Notes: generated by a model from the letters alone, not told the origin. Numbered from the stretch's first letter, positions 1 through 12,270 are shown. The stretch: 64,000 nucleotides of DNA from Dichetophora obliterata (GCA_963920525.1 OY986439.1:215315000-215378999), one strand, 5' to 3'. Numbers and translations are program-made.

Positions 1-154
1 TTCCACGTTTTCCGATAAATTGCACAACTACTTTTTGCCATTTTTATAATTTTAAAACGGACTAAAAGTCCGCTTCAAGCTTGCCTAAAACAAAAAGCCT
101 GTACTTCCCCGTTTTGAAGTATTGTTCGTAAAGGTTTTCATCAGAAACGCTTAA

Positions 155-573
155 GGCGAATTTACACGATTCACTATCATTGTTCACCTTGGATGAATCA
201 TCTGATTTGAAAAATGTAAATTGAGTTTCATCTTTAAAATGAAGATGATGGTCATCGACATTGAACAGTGAAAGAAGTAGGTCTTCCTACTTTTGATGAA
301 TGTAAAAGCAAATCGAACTGATGTGTCATTCGTAAACACAATTGAAAGGTGTTAACATAACTTCAAGCGGAAAGTTTATATTTTTTATTTAATTGCTGAA
401 GGGCTTTTATTTTTTTCAATTTTTTAAACGTCAATAAAATATATTTTGACATTCAATACCGAATCATCCATCAAATTTTAAACTTACGCTTTGCATAATG
501 TAAATTAAAACTTGATTCACTGTCATTTTTCAACGTTCACTATCATCGTTTTGAGTGAATTGTGTAATTTCAC
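155..573. mobile_element. MITE with imperfect terminal inverted repeats, Harbinger-like
   Basis: The left end GGCGAATTTACACGATTCAC and the reverse complement of the right end (GGTGAAATTACACAATTCAC) match over about 20 bp. The flanks are TTAA on the left and TTTA on the right, a slightly decayed TWA-type target site. There is no coding capacity. The GGC start and TAA-like target resemble the elements at 12271 and 54310, so a non-autonomous PIF/Harbinger origin is inferred. Exact ends are uncertain by a few bases. Confidence 0.5.
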
Positions 574-2888
574 CTTTAGACAAAGCATGGATTTTTCATT
601 GGATTTTAATTTGTGATATGGCAGCACTATATTTTATGATTTTGACATTAACGATAGGTCTTGTCAAAGCAACTTACCCTACCTCATTATTCTGCCATGC
701 TCGGCATAATAAAATTTAATTACAATTGGTTCTGAGATTAATTATTTTATGATTATTCTAGACTTCCTTATGCCTTTGTTCTCCCTATAAAAATTCTTGC
801 GGACGCCAATGGACTGCACTGTTGTTTTGAACTTCGATGTATTTTCGATCGAGGTTATGTATAGTGCCAACTGCAGGGAGTTTTGAATAAATATTTAATC
901 AAATATTCATCGGGCAATTCAGTTTTAATAAAACTAATTTCCCCTATTAAACACTGCTATTCTTCTTTCATCCGGTGTAACTATTACCTGAGCTCATCAT
1001 GCTATTATAGAAGGGAACCATTCTCAAGCTGTTCAAGGTCTTAGAATTACTGTTTTATTAGGCGTATATTTTTCAATTTTACAAATATATAAATAAATTT
1101 TAACATAAAAAGCTTTTCACCATTTTTTGGTTTTCGAATTTAGTCGTTAAATTCTTTTCTCATTGATCTCGTATCTTGTGTCTACGTATTCTTGAGATAT
1201 TATTTATAGAGCTCCAATTATGCGATTATGCGACATTTTGACGTTATAGTTAATGCTCTTGCCACTAAAAAAAATAAAAATAAAATTTAAACAAAAAATT
1301 TAACTAAGTAAAAAATGTATTTTGTTTGCAGTAAATTTTTCTATGAAAAAGAGACTGCTAGCTACGCCTCTAACCGTTCCTTATCATTACATTAAACTAT
1401 TAAAATGTCTCCTTCACCAAAATTCATTGATCGTAGTCTATAATTATTTTGGTTGTTGAACTGTGTAATTTATCGATAATAAGCTGATGTATTTGCTATT
1501 TAATTCGGTCTATGATTCTACACGAGATGTGTTTTAAATGCATGACAAAACGGGCAATAGAGCGATAGGCTGTTGGGTTAGTGCGAGTTAGGCACCCCAA
1601 AATATGTATGTATCTATGTACTAGTTCACAGGTACGAATGTTCTTTATTTAGGGGGTGAAGTGGAACTGTCTCGATGTTGTGCGTACGTACCACTTGTTG
1701 TTTTCTTTTGTTTCATTAACAGTATTTTTTGTGTCTTGTGTCTTTTATAGTATTTCAAACATACATATCTATACACCGTCTATGCATGTGCAGATATGTA
1801 TAACTGTGTTATATTTATTTTTCTTTTTTTTATTATTGAAAAAGAGGTGTGTTTTATGGCTGTGTGTTTTGAGCATGTATAAAATTATTTGCTATATAAA
1901 ATAACTGCATTTTAATATAAAAAATTTAATTTATCGGTTAGAAAAGGCAGGTCGAACTCACATTTCTTTAAAGTTGTTTATTTATACAAATGGTTGTACA
2001 TTGTTGTGCAGCGATAGCAGCAAATGTTTATAAATTTGAACTACTTAATTTTTTTAAGTGCAGATTTTACATAAAATTTTGCCACTTTTAAAGATTTTTT
2101 TTAAACTTAATACAAAATTCTCATATCTTCAGGAAAAAATGTTTATAACTAAAAATTATTTTTTAAAATGCCGTTTTTATATCAACGTCTATTTCCGCCG
2201 GATTTCTCAACACAACTGTTTGTCGTATTTCAACAAAGAGCAAGTCAACAAAGTCTGTTGTTATCGTATTCATTGTTTTTGTAGAAACAAACGAGGCTTT
2301 AAGCTTAAGTAAAAGCTTTAAACGAAACTGTTTCTAAATGTTGCCAGAACGAATTTTGCGCGAAAGTGCAAGTTTTCATTAGTAAAAACTTTCAAGTCTG
2401 CTTTTAAAAGCTGCTACTTTCGTACATTAAAACAAATTATTCTTGTGTTTTTAATGTAATGTTTAGTTATTTTTCAATTAACATAAATGAAATAAAATAA
2501 TAGGGTAAAATAAAAATGAATTATAGAATATATATTATGAACATAAGACACACATGTAAACCTACTTTTAAGGATAGGTACATATTATAAAAAATAAAAT
2601 TAACCGTTGTCATTTAGTTTTTTCAAAAGCAAATTAGTTCATTATTTGACACTTTACAAAAAATCGTTTGTTTATATTTTTGATAATTTTTATAAAGTAA
2701 TACAATATTAGTTGCACAAGAAAATAGTACAAAACTATTAATATTTGATGTAATAAGCATGTAGACAATATTTTTTTAAGAACAAAAAATAAAATTCTAT
2801 TCAACTATAACCGCCAGCGTTGTTATTTTTTTATTGTCTTCTCAAATTCAATCTTGACTTCTGCGAGATTTCATCTTAGTAACATAAA
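574..2888. other. AT-rich noncoding stretch, nothing recognised
   Basis: Only short, T-rich, low-complexity open frames occur here (for example 1656-1904 and 2058-2312). They show no domain, no coding-like base bias and no splice context. No RNA gene or clear repeat was recognised. The last few hundred bases probably include the 3' flank of the minus-strand PHD-finger gene. Confidence 0.5.
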
Positions 2889-2894
2889 TTTATT
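2889..2894 (-). terminator. Candidate polyadenylation signal AATAAA
   Basis: The minus strand reads AATAAA about 65 bases after the stop codon of the PHD-finger gene that ends at 2959. Spacing and orientation suit 3'-end formation of that gene, but the hexamer is common by chance in such AT-rich DNA. Confidence 0.4.
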
Positions 2895-2958
2895 GCTGCT
2901 TACTTCTTACTCCAATAACAGTTAGTAAACCAAATAATATTGAAATTATATTTTTTAA

Positions 2959-5900
2959 TCACGCCCTTGTAGCGTACTTAACTTTCTTTAAACGTCCATC
3001 AATGCGCTTGAAGCGTGGTGTTAAGTATGCACAAATGTTGTTTTGTGTCAGACGCATCGGGCATTTGGCATTTTCTAGGCGAAAATTACGCTGTAAACGG
3101 TTTTCGCTGGCAGTGTGTTTGGTTTTTATATCATTTTCATCATCATTTGTAGATAATAAATTTCGAACTAATTGTCCGGATTTCGAAGAAGTTTTTTCTC
3201 TGGAAGCTAATGAGTTGGGAATGCGTTTGACTAAAACCTTAACTCTATTTTTAAAAATGCTTGAATAAGATTCCGCTGATGTTGAAGTCTCATTACTCGA
3301 TATTGAAGATTCAACAGATTTATATGACGACTTTGTTGTTGTCGTTGTTATCGAAGATGTTGTTGAGAATGATTTAAATTGTGTTTTTGAAGAAATATCT
3401 GAGCTGCTTGAAGAAACCTGTGCTTGACGAACATCTTCCTTAACCTCAATTGCAGTTGAAGTGGCATTCAACCGATTTCTTTCGATATTGCCGCTAACTT
3501 TCGAAAAAATATCTGTTTTTTCAGCTTTTACAGCTTCTTGATTAGCGCATAATTTTGGCTGGATTATATTTGGCGATGCAGTAGTATTAGTTTCGTATCC
3601 TGCTGATGGCACACAAATTGACTTTCGTCTTGTGCGTTGCGCAATGCAGGTTGTTACCATAGCATTTATTTGTCCACTCGTTGAAGAACTACTAACAGCA
3701 GTTTTGTCAGTGGCGGTCTCCATATAAATTGATTTGCGTCTGGTACGATTTGCGATGCATGATGTATTATTGGCTATATTTTGCATGGTGTGACTCTTTG
3801 GAGAATAATGTGCCAAATCTGTTTTTTGAGTGTCAGAATAGTTATGTATTGATTTTCGTCTGGTACGATTTGCGATGCATGATATATTATTGGTTATATT
3901 TTGCATGGTGTGACTCCTTGGAGAATAATGTGTCAAAGCAGTTTTTTCAGTGTCAGAACAGTTATGTATTGATTTGCGTCTGGCACGATTTGCGATGCAT
4001 GATGTTATATTTTGCATGGTTTGACTCTTCGGAGAATAATGTGTCAAAGCAGTTTTTTCAGTGTCAGAACAGTTATGTATTGATTTGCGTCTGGTACGAT
4101 TTGCGATGCACGATGTATTATTGGTTATATTTTGCATGGTGTGACTCTTTGGAGAATAATGTGTCAAAGCCGTTTTTTCAGTATCACAATAATTATGTAT
4201 TGATTTGCGTCTTGTATTATTCGTCGAACTTGAACTGAACGAGTCAACATCGTTAATGATATTTTGTACAAATTTGGGGCTAAGCCTTCCGGATACCGGA
4301 TCATAAGTATATTTCTTATCTGGAATAAGAGATATAATTTTTTTCAATCTATTTTTTCCGAATATTTTTAATTTATTTTGTGGTTAAATGTATTTTAAAG
4401 GTTGCAAATAGTAATATCAACCCAAGAATGATAGAAACAAGATTACGACATCGACGTCACTGGAGCCAATTGAATGTTGCCATTTCTGTTTTTCCTTATT
4501 ATCAATCTCTTTTTAGCCAATAGGAACAGTTGGCTCCAATTACGTCATCTAGCGGTAAAACATGCGGATGTCGACGTCTTATTTCTATCATTCTTGATAT
4601 CAACCAGCTCACCATCAGCTTTTAAATCAACATTCAACGGTCTAAAGTTATGAAAATAAACTGAACTACAGCTGGAATCATTTGAATTACAGAACTCATC
4701 ACTCGAAATCCTACGTCTTTTTGATAGAACTGAATTATTATCTAGACAGTCGTCATCTTCATTGGATATATAAATATTTGAATTTGAACTCAGAGCTTCA
4801 TTATAATAATCGTCCATGTAATTTTTATAATAAATGTCGTTGTCTTGAGCTATATGGTCATTATCATCAGAGAAGTTAATGATTTCAACTATTGAATCGT
4901 TTTTTATGTCACGATGCTCTTTCAGTTCATTTATTTTCGTATTTTGTGTTCGACTCTGCTGACTATACGAACACTCAGTGAATTTATTATCATCATTCAA
5001 CTGCGCAATGCAGGTTGTTACCATACAATTTATATGTCCACCCGTTAAAGAACTACTAACAGCAGTTTTGTCAGTGGCGGTCTCCATATAAATTGATTTG
5101 CGCCTGGTACGATTTGCGATGCATGATGTATTATTGGTTATATGTTGCTTTGTGTGACTCTTTGGAGAATAATGTGTCAAAGCAGTTTTTTCAGTGTCAG
5201 AATAGCTATGCATTGATTTGCGTCTGGTGCGATTTGCTATGCACGATGTATTATTTATCGAACTTGAATTGCACGAGTCAACATCGTTAGTGATATTTGG
5301 TACAAATTTGGGGCTAGGCCTTACCGGATCATAAATAAATTTCTTATCTGGAATAAGAGATATAATTTTTTTCAATTTATTTTTTTCTGAATATTTTTTT
5401 AATTTATTTTGAGGCTAAATGTATTTTAAATGTTGCAAATAGTAATATCAACCAGCTCACCATCAGCTTTTAAATCAACATTCAACGGTCTAAAGTTAGG
5501 AAAATGATCTGAACTACAGCTGGAATCTCTTGAATTATTGGACGCATTATTCGAAACCCTACGTCTTTTTGATAGAGTTGAACTCTTATGTAGACAGTCG
5601 TTATCTTCATCGGATATATAAATGATTGAACTCCGAGCTTCATTACAATAATCGTCCATGTAATTTTTATAATAAATGTCGTTGTCTTGAGCCTTATGGT
5701 CATTATCATCAGATAAGTTAATGGTTTGAACTATTGATTTGTTCTTTATGTCACGATGATCTTTCAGTTCATTTATTTTCGTATTTTGTGTTCGACTCTG
5801 CTGACTATATGAACACTCAGTGAATTTATTATCATCATTCAACTGCGCAATGCAGGTTGTTACCATAGAACTTATATGTCCACCCGTTGAAGAACTACTA

Positions 5901-8061
5901 ACAGCAGTTTTCTCCGAGGCGGTCTCCATATAAAATGATTTGCGTCTGGTACGATTTGCGATGCATGATGTATTATTATTGGTTATATTTTGCATGGTGT
6001 GACTCTTTGGAAAATAATGTGCCAAATCAGTTTTTTGAGTGTCAGAATAGTTATGTATTGATTTTCGTCTGGTACGATTTGCGATGCATGATATATTATT
6101 GGTTATATTTTGCTTTGTGTGACTCTTTGGAGAATAATGTGTCAAAGCAGTTTTTTCAGTGTCAGAATAGCTATGCATTGATTTGCGTCTGGTGCGATTT
6201 GCTATGCACGATGCATTATTTATCGAACTTGAATTGCACGAGCCAACATCGTCAGTGATATTTGGTACAAATTTGGGTCTAGGCCTTACCGGATCAGAAA
6301 TAAATTTCTTATCTGGAATAAGAGATATAATTTTTTTCAATTTATTTTTTTCTGAATATTTTTAATTTATTTTGAGGCTAAATGTATTTTAAAGGTTGCA
6401 AATAGTAATATCAACCAGCTCACCATCAGCTTTTAAATCAACATTCAACGGTCTAAAGTTAGGAAAATGATCTGAACTACAGCTGGAATCTCTTGTATTA
6501 TTGGACGCATTATTCGAAACCCTACGTCTTTTTGATAGAGTTGAACTCTTATGTAGACAGTCGTTATCTTCATCGGATATATAAATGATTGAACTCCGAG
6601 CTTCATTACAATAATCGTCCATGTAATTTTTATAATAAATGTCGTTGTCTTGATCCTTATGGTCATTATCATCAGATAAGTTAATGGTTTGAACTATTGA
6701 TTTGTTCTTTATGTCACGATGATCTTTCAGTTCATTTATTTTCGTATTTTGTGTTCGACTCTGCTGATTATATGAACACTCAGTGAATTTATTATCATCA
6801 TCATCAATTCTATTCATCCTTCGGTAAGCATTAAGACGAAGAATAATATCTTCGCTGCTAGAGGATATCATGATTTCTGCAATCCGTCTTCTATCTAACG
6901 AATCATTTTCAACGCTTTCGTTACAAACATCTACATCTTCATCTTCATAATTTTCATCTGGTTTTATCATGTGCAATTTTTCGCCTGTACCATTTTGGCC
7001 AATATTGCAATCGTTACAATAAAACTTGTTGCCCAAAATTGAAGCAGGTAGACATTTTTTATGCATAGCAACAGAGCCACATCCCGTACATAGCAACAAT
7101 GGATTTATCTTGATATTTTTTTGACGACCAGCCCAACATTGGCATGTACTTGCAGCACATGAATTTGGTCGTTCAAGTTGGTCAGCAAAAGCATTTGGCT
7201 CCAGTTCCCAGGCGGCATCACTAAAAAAAAATCTATTAACAATTGGCAGAAGATATTTTTAGAATACTTTTTCATTAACGATTTCAATTAAACTTAGCTT
7301 CTAGCCGTGCATCATATTTGGAAGTAATTTACCTACCTGTCATATATGAAAATTCCTTTGTATGGCAACATTTTGCAAAATATTTTCTTATCATTGCATA
7401 GCGGACACTTAAAAAAGTATCCTGCAGTCTTGGCAAACTTCTGCAAGCACACCTTGTGAAACCATCCATGTTTACAGCAAGGCGCTTGTAACATATTCAC
7501 TGCACTGAAGCTCTGTCTAGGTTTGCGCAGATATTCACAGCAGATACAACACTTTTCATTACGCTTTGGTTTTCCACCTGATTTCTTTTGTACATGACGA
7601 TTACAGTAAGAATTATAAGTATCTATGAATTCATACTCTGCTCCATGTTTTATGCCGCATTCAAGATGAAAGCAACGCCGGCATTTAGTGTTGCAACAAC
7701 CTATGTTGGCATAACTTTTAGAGCAATAACAACAAAGCTAAAAAACAGAAGTCATGTATTAAAATTGCAATACATTTACTACATTAATATCAAATAATAC
7801 CAGTCTGGAGACTCGTCGCGCTTCTTTAATTATATCGTCTTGCAAAAAGCCCAACAAACCTTCACCTTCATTACCGGCTTGACATAAATTGGATGATAAA
7901 TACTGTGAAATGGAAATCATATATTATAAAATATTTCTAGGCTTCTTATAGCAAAGTTTACTAACCAAACAAAAGGTGTGCACTTGTATTTCGTTGCCCA
8001 ACACCTCTCCGTAATTGACTTCATCCGTTTCACTGGACCGGCAGAGCATACAACGAAACAT
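2959..8061 (-). CDS. PHF7/G2E3-like PHD-finger protein, seven exons with amplified chimeric exons
   Basis: Proposed coding exons, minus strand: 8061-7966, 7902-7801, 7737-7337, 7220-6424, 6312-5461, 5347-4613, 4319-2959. All six joints have GT..AG ends and keep frame, giving 1447 aa. Exons 1-3 encode an extended PHD: CMLC and VHTFCL in exon 1, then SSNLCQ, LCCYCS, CRRCFHLECG and NSYCNRH. A second zinc module follows (KCCICC, GWFHKVCLQ, FKCPLCN), then DAAWELEPNAF and a third PHD-like module (CQCWAG, LLCTGCGS, FYCNDC). This order is that of PHF7, G2E3 and fly Phf7/pineapple eye. Relatives are nuclear chromatin readers and/or ubiquitin ligases; fly Phf7 acts in male germline identity. Which paralogue this is cannot be decided. 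Exons 4-7 encode low-complexity sequence with eleven RRKS motifs. Retaining the intron after exon 4 would stop at 6389 and give 476 aa. The N-terminal part is very secure; splicing of exons 5-7 is inferred. Confidence 0.8.
3731..4225 (-). repeat. Tandem ~120-bp (40-aa) coding repeat in exon 7
   Basis: The segment beginning GATTTGCGTCTGGTACG recurs at 3731, 3851, 3971, 4082 and 4202, a spacing of 120, 120, 111 and 120 bp. Each unit encodes a copy of about 40 residues of the form RTRRKSIHNYSDTEKTALTH followed by YSPKSHTMQNITNN.SCIAN. One unit is 9 bp shorter and stays in frame. Exon 7 holds six RRKS cores, exon 5 three and exon 6 two. RRKS resembles a basophilic-kinase site such as that of PKA or Aurora; that role is inference. 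Confidence 0.85.
4423..4596. mobile_element. 174-bp MITE with 9-bp target duplication, in the last intron of the PHD-finger gene
   Basis: The ends are exact inverted repeats (CAAGAATGATAGAAA on the left, its complement on the right), extending imperfectly to about 20 bp. The element is flanked by direct copies of ATATCAACC at 4414-4422 and 4597-4605. The paralogous introns at 5448 and 6411 carry the uninterrupted sequence with one ATATCAACC, which proves the empty site. A 9-bp duplication fits Mutator-like or Merlin-like elements better than hAT (8 bp). Without it this intron would be about 110 bp, like its sisters. Confidence 0.9.
4613..6423 (-). repeat. Tandemly amplified chimeric exons 5 and 6 with their upstream introns
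   Basis: Exon 5 (5461-6312, 852 bp) and exon 6 (4613-5347, 735 bp) each start like exon 7 (DKKF.DPVRP.PKFVPNI, then RRKS repeats). Each ends like exon 4 (KFTECSY..QQSRTQNTKIN to NVDLKADG). The switch lies near 5838 and 4996, at the same relative place in both. The introns (6313-6423 and 5348-5460) are near-copies, with donor GATG|GTGAGC and acceptor TTATTCCAG|AT. Both exons are phase 1-1 and divisible by three. Exons 4 and 5 are almost identical over the shared 3' part; exon 6 is more diverged. Confidence 0.8.
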
Positions 8062-9977
8062 TTTTAATAAATTTATCCAATTTAAATCAACGTTTGTTTG
8101 ATATTTGGCCAAAGCAAGGTTGATTAAACCTTGGGCTAAAGTTTTACAAGTCGAATCAATTCACGCGAAAAATTTTTCCACACCGCCAAATTTGACAGTT
8201 TTAACTCTAGACCTCACTGTTGCACAAGTACGTACTAGTGATGGGTAAATAGACTTCAAATATAATCAAAAATCGACTTTTGCCCAAAGTAGTATTTTAA
8301 CGACGAGTTTCGCTTTGAAATAATCGGCAAAATCGCGTCGGTCGAAAATAATACAGTCGGTAGAAAATTGTTTTGTCTTGCAACGGATTGCAGACGATTA
8401 TAATGATCATTCAGTGAATATTCAGAACAATTTTACTAATCTCATTTTTGCATAATAAAGCTGCAGAACATATATAATTGCAATTTATTGAAAAAAGTCT
8501 TCAGTGAGATCTCGTTTACGCTGTTTGGGTTGTATAGCCAGATAATAGCTATATGCATGCCATTACTGGGATATCACTGTAGTCGTCGTTGCCATCCCCC
8601 AGCAGCAAACAGTGCAAATCTATTAACTTTTTAAAGGAATATAATTAATAATAATAAGATTGCGAGCGTATTGAGGTAAGTCGCTATATGATGACATTGT
8701 CCAAGTATTTAATAAAATTTTAAATTGTTTATTAAACAGCGGAAATCCTTGAGCTCTTATGAACGCTCCATAATTTTTGCTATCAACGAGCAAGCAAGCA
8801 ACACAAGCATTTATTGTATTTTCGTCGCTGCTGTTATTTCAGCACTGCCAAGTCCATAGTCTGGGCAGTGCACTAAAGAGCCGCATGACGGGAGTGAGAG
8901 GCCTTAGATTCGTCTTGTTGATTTGGTTTAATCGATGTAAAATCAAGCTTGTTTCAAAAACTTTTGTGAAACTTTAATTGCAATAGTTATCATTTTAAGT
9001 ACATTATCAATGTCAAATCAAAGCTTTAAGTTGTTTAGGGTCCATATACATTTATTAAAAATAAGTAAAACTGGAAAGGAATTATCTTTGACTGGACCGA
9101 AGTTAAAATACCCCATGGTCTATTTAAGTTAATTCGAAGTTTTTAATATTGTATTATCTTAATATTGTATTATTTCAATAACGTCTCTTTTATAGGGAGT
9201 CGTTTCATTAAAAAAATTTAATTTGAAACTCAGGTCTTTTTTATTTATTAAGGCTTATGTGCACAATACGAAGTAATTTATTTTAACAAAATTCACACAT
9301 CGAGTGCATATGATCGTAATTTTCAAAATTTGAAGCCATTGTACTAATATTTGTGGAATTTAAGGAGATTTTACTGATTTCATAAAGTCACTTTGTATGG
9401 GAGGTAGGCGTGGTTATCATTCGGTTTTAAAAATTTTATGCTCAAAGTTCTTAGTAAGAGATAAAGCTTATGTGCTAAATTTGAAGTCAGGTCTCTTCAG
9501 AAATGCATCACGATTTGCAGTATGCGCACTCCTGGCATGTATCACGAGTATACATTGAAGCATTAATTTCTTTGATGCGAATGATGAGTGACGCTTAATA
9601 GAAAAGGTACATTTTAGAATGTTTGACGTTTGCAGTTATGCAAAATTGGCCTTTTTCGATCATTATGCTTCTGCTGCAAAAACAGTTTTCGAATCATGAT
9701 GCATTTCCGATCAGACTCATATATAAAAAATTTTGAGTGATCAGAACGGCACCGATCTTAATTGGAAAGTTCGTAATGTCGTAACTTATGAACTATGAAG
9801 TGCTCAATAAAAAGTGACATACATAAGATGCCGATAATTGCATTAAATTTAAATTGATACCACTATTTACACAAAAGTCGACTCAAATCGATTATGAGCT
9901 CCCATTAACCGATTTCTTAGCACGCTAAAGAATGTCGAAAAAATGGATGATCGACATTATATTTTTATTAACCATAA
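8062..9977. other. Noncoding stretch upstream of the PHD-finger gene
   Basis: This holds the presumed 5' flank and promoter of the minus-strand PHD gene, whose start ATG is at 8061. No TATA box or start site could be assigned. An open frame at 8777-8977 shows no domain and is not supported. No clear repeat was recognised, although stretches such as 9040-9800 have the look of decayed transposon sequence. Confidence 0.4.
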
Positions 9978-10492
9978 AAGTGCATCTACACTATATGTTT
10001 CATACATATAACACGTCACAAATTACAATTGGTTTTTAGCTACAGATAGTGTAGAATATATGAAACTGTGATTTTGAAATGCCGTTTGTATTTGCGTCTG
10101 TAAATTTTTGAATTAGAACCATCTCTAATTTGCATGTTTTTCCATCTGTACAAAATGTCAGTTTGATAAATTTTTTTAAATTTTTTATTGTGAAAACGGA
10201 AGAAAAGGTAAATTTTAAGATATTTATTCAATAAATTGATTAATAATGAATTTATAATGAATATATTTATATATATTAATATATTTACATATATTAATAA
10301 TGAATAGAGCTTTACGGCTTACAAAAATTTCAAAAGCAGTTTTTTTATTTTCAAATGACGTGTCGGATAGTGTGGAGACAAAAGAAAAAAGCTGTCTGAA
10401 AAAAACTTAATTTTGACACACAGATGATATTCGGTATATTAGTTTTTTGACATGTCATCTGTATAAAACATATAGTCTGGGTGGGGGCACCA
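9978..10492. mobile_element. 515-bp Harbinger-like MITE, copy 1
   Basis: Imperfect inverted ends share CACTATATGTTTCATACA on the left and CAGACTATATGTTTTATACA on the right (reverse complement). The element is flanked by TAA at 9975-9977 and 10493-10495, typical of PIF/Harbinger. The whole element recurs in inverted orientation at 49044-49524. Shared internal stretches include one around 10100-10170 (GTCAGTTTGATAAAT and GACGCAAATACAAACG on the complementary strand). Confidence 0.75.
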
Positions 10493-10526
10493 TAACTAGT
10501 ACGTACTTTCATATAGAGAAAAATGA

Positions 10527-11200
10527 TTTTGCCACTGCTACTCGAAAGTAGCAATGACAGTCTGCTACTAAAATATTTCAATCACAGTGATTGCTACTCC
10601 TATTCCTATTTTTCTTTTACAGGGAAGGTGCTAATCATAGTAGTAGTGACTATGATTTTTAAAAGCTGTGATTATCGAATAATTTCTGGTCCTATTATTT
10701 CCTGTTCACGAAATCACAATTACAGTGATTTCTATTTGAGGGAATATACGTTAACTAATGTGTTATATTTAAATTGCGTGTTTAGTCTTGGTTTTTTATT
10801 ACAATTATGTGTTCTGCGCGCACTTTTCAAGTTATTTATATGAACAATAAAAACTTTAATTATAAAAATTATTATATAAATATATATATATAACAAGGAT
10901 TTGTACTGATATCAGGTAATTTTTTATATAATGTATATATGCATATGTTTTAATTATAGAACTCCGTTTGATTTTTACTTGTTCTGCTAAAAAATTATGA
11001 TAGTTAATTTAGTTTTGACCAAGATCTTTAAAATTATATTGAAACTGCAGAAGAATCAAAAATTTTAAATACCAAAGTAGCAAGCACAGGTATTTTGCAC
11101 TGTGATTCAAAGTAGAAATCACAGGTATTTTCCACTGTGATTCAAAGTAGCAATCACAGTAAGTAGCAGTAGCTGCAGAGTAGCAGTTTTGCCCATGATT
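10527..11200. mobile_element. Inverted-repeat element with internal AATCACAGTGATTG repeats
   Basis: The left end reads TTTGCCACTGCTACTC and the reverse complement of the right end reads GGGCAAAACTGCTACTC. Subterminal sequence repeats short motifs such as AATCACAG, TGATTGCTAC and AGTAGCA in both orientations. ATGAT occurs just outside both ends and may be a target duplication. There is no coding capacity. Ends are approximate. Confidence 0.5.
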
Positions 11201-11687
11201 ACATTCGTTCCATTTTGGACACGTTTTTATTCTTATTCTCAATTGCCCCGTTCACATTTCATATCGCTCATAAAATCGTTTGTCAAATCGTTTGGCCACA
11301 AGTCTTGAACACCGAAGCTAGCACATCTCGATGACGACAAATTTTCAGTAGCACTTGTTTATAAAGTCGTATTGGAAGAAGAACAAATCCTGTAAAATTT
11401 TTTATGGAAAAAGATTAAGCAGCTTGTTAACAAGCTCAGCACCTTGTTTTTGCTTACCAGATACCATTTATTAAGTCGGAAACGTCAAACTTATTGAGTG
11501 TAGGGATGAATTGTTTTGGGAATGCGTTTTAACAAGTACAAAAATATTAATAAAAGTAAGACAAATTATGCAACTGGATTGGTAGACATTTAAAACATTT
11601 CAAATCTTCTGAGTAGAAAATATAGCAAAAGTTTAAACGCACTGTAATAATATTATAATAAAAATAAATTTTTTATTACTGAGTACT

Positions 11688-11823
11688 GTAGAGGAATTCC
11701 CAAAAGTTTAACGATAATAATCGTTGTCGTTATCGGTGATTGTGCGTGCCACGTTCATATAAAATTACATTTGTCGCTAACTATATCGAAAATCGTCGTA
11801 AACTCATTTGGGAATTCCACTAC
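11688..11823. mobile_element. Short (~136 bp) MITE
   Basis: The left end GTAGAGGAATTCCCAAA is mirrored by the right end, whose complement reads AGTAGTGGAATTCCCAAA. Both continue into similar GTTTA.CGA sequence. The interior is an AT-rich loop with no open frame. No target duplication could be fixed. Confidence 0.55.
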
Positions 11824-12270
11824 TGGTTACACGAATTATTAAAACCGTAGATTTTTAGCTGTAGAAGTCTGTCATTTTGGCATATCAGTTTAGCACTTGA
11901 TTGCAAAATGCGTTTACATCAACAACTGCTGACTATAACAATTTAGCAGTTAACAATTTAAGCAGTACACAACAATAGCAGGACTTAATAAATTTTACTG
12001 AATACCCTTGTTATTTTCTTAAACTCCATATTTGCTTTTTAAAAACCTTACCTAAAACCTGTGAAAATGCTTCGGAGCTACACATCGCTTAGCTAAAACT
12101 AGTTTCTTTACCCACCCACAACGTGCGCACAAGCCTTTTTATGAGAATTGTCACGTTTTCTGTTTGTGTGTGCAAATATTGAGGTTAAAGCCAAAATAAT
12201 TGTGAATAGCATTAATATTTATGAATTGCCCTGTGTAAAAGCGGTCTTTTGCCGATAACTGCTTGGTTAA

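Noticed and set aside
3729..4238. 169-aa plus-strand frame with internal repeats
   Set aside because: It is the antisense shadow of the 120-bp coding repeat of the minus-strand PHD gene; the repeat unit is free of stops on both strands.
6389..7099. Stop at 6389 as the end of the PHD-finger gene, and the frames at 5426-6340 and 4545-5375 as separate genes
   Set aside because: Strong donors and acceptors join all blocks in one frame, and the MKKIISLIP starts lie on intron sequence just before the acceptors. Kept only as possible intron-retention products.
8777..8977. 66-aa plus frame upstream of the PHD gene
   Set aside because: No features beyond being open.
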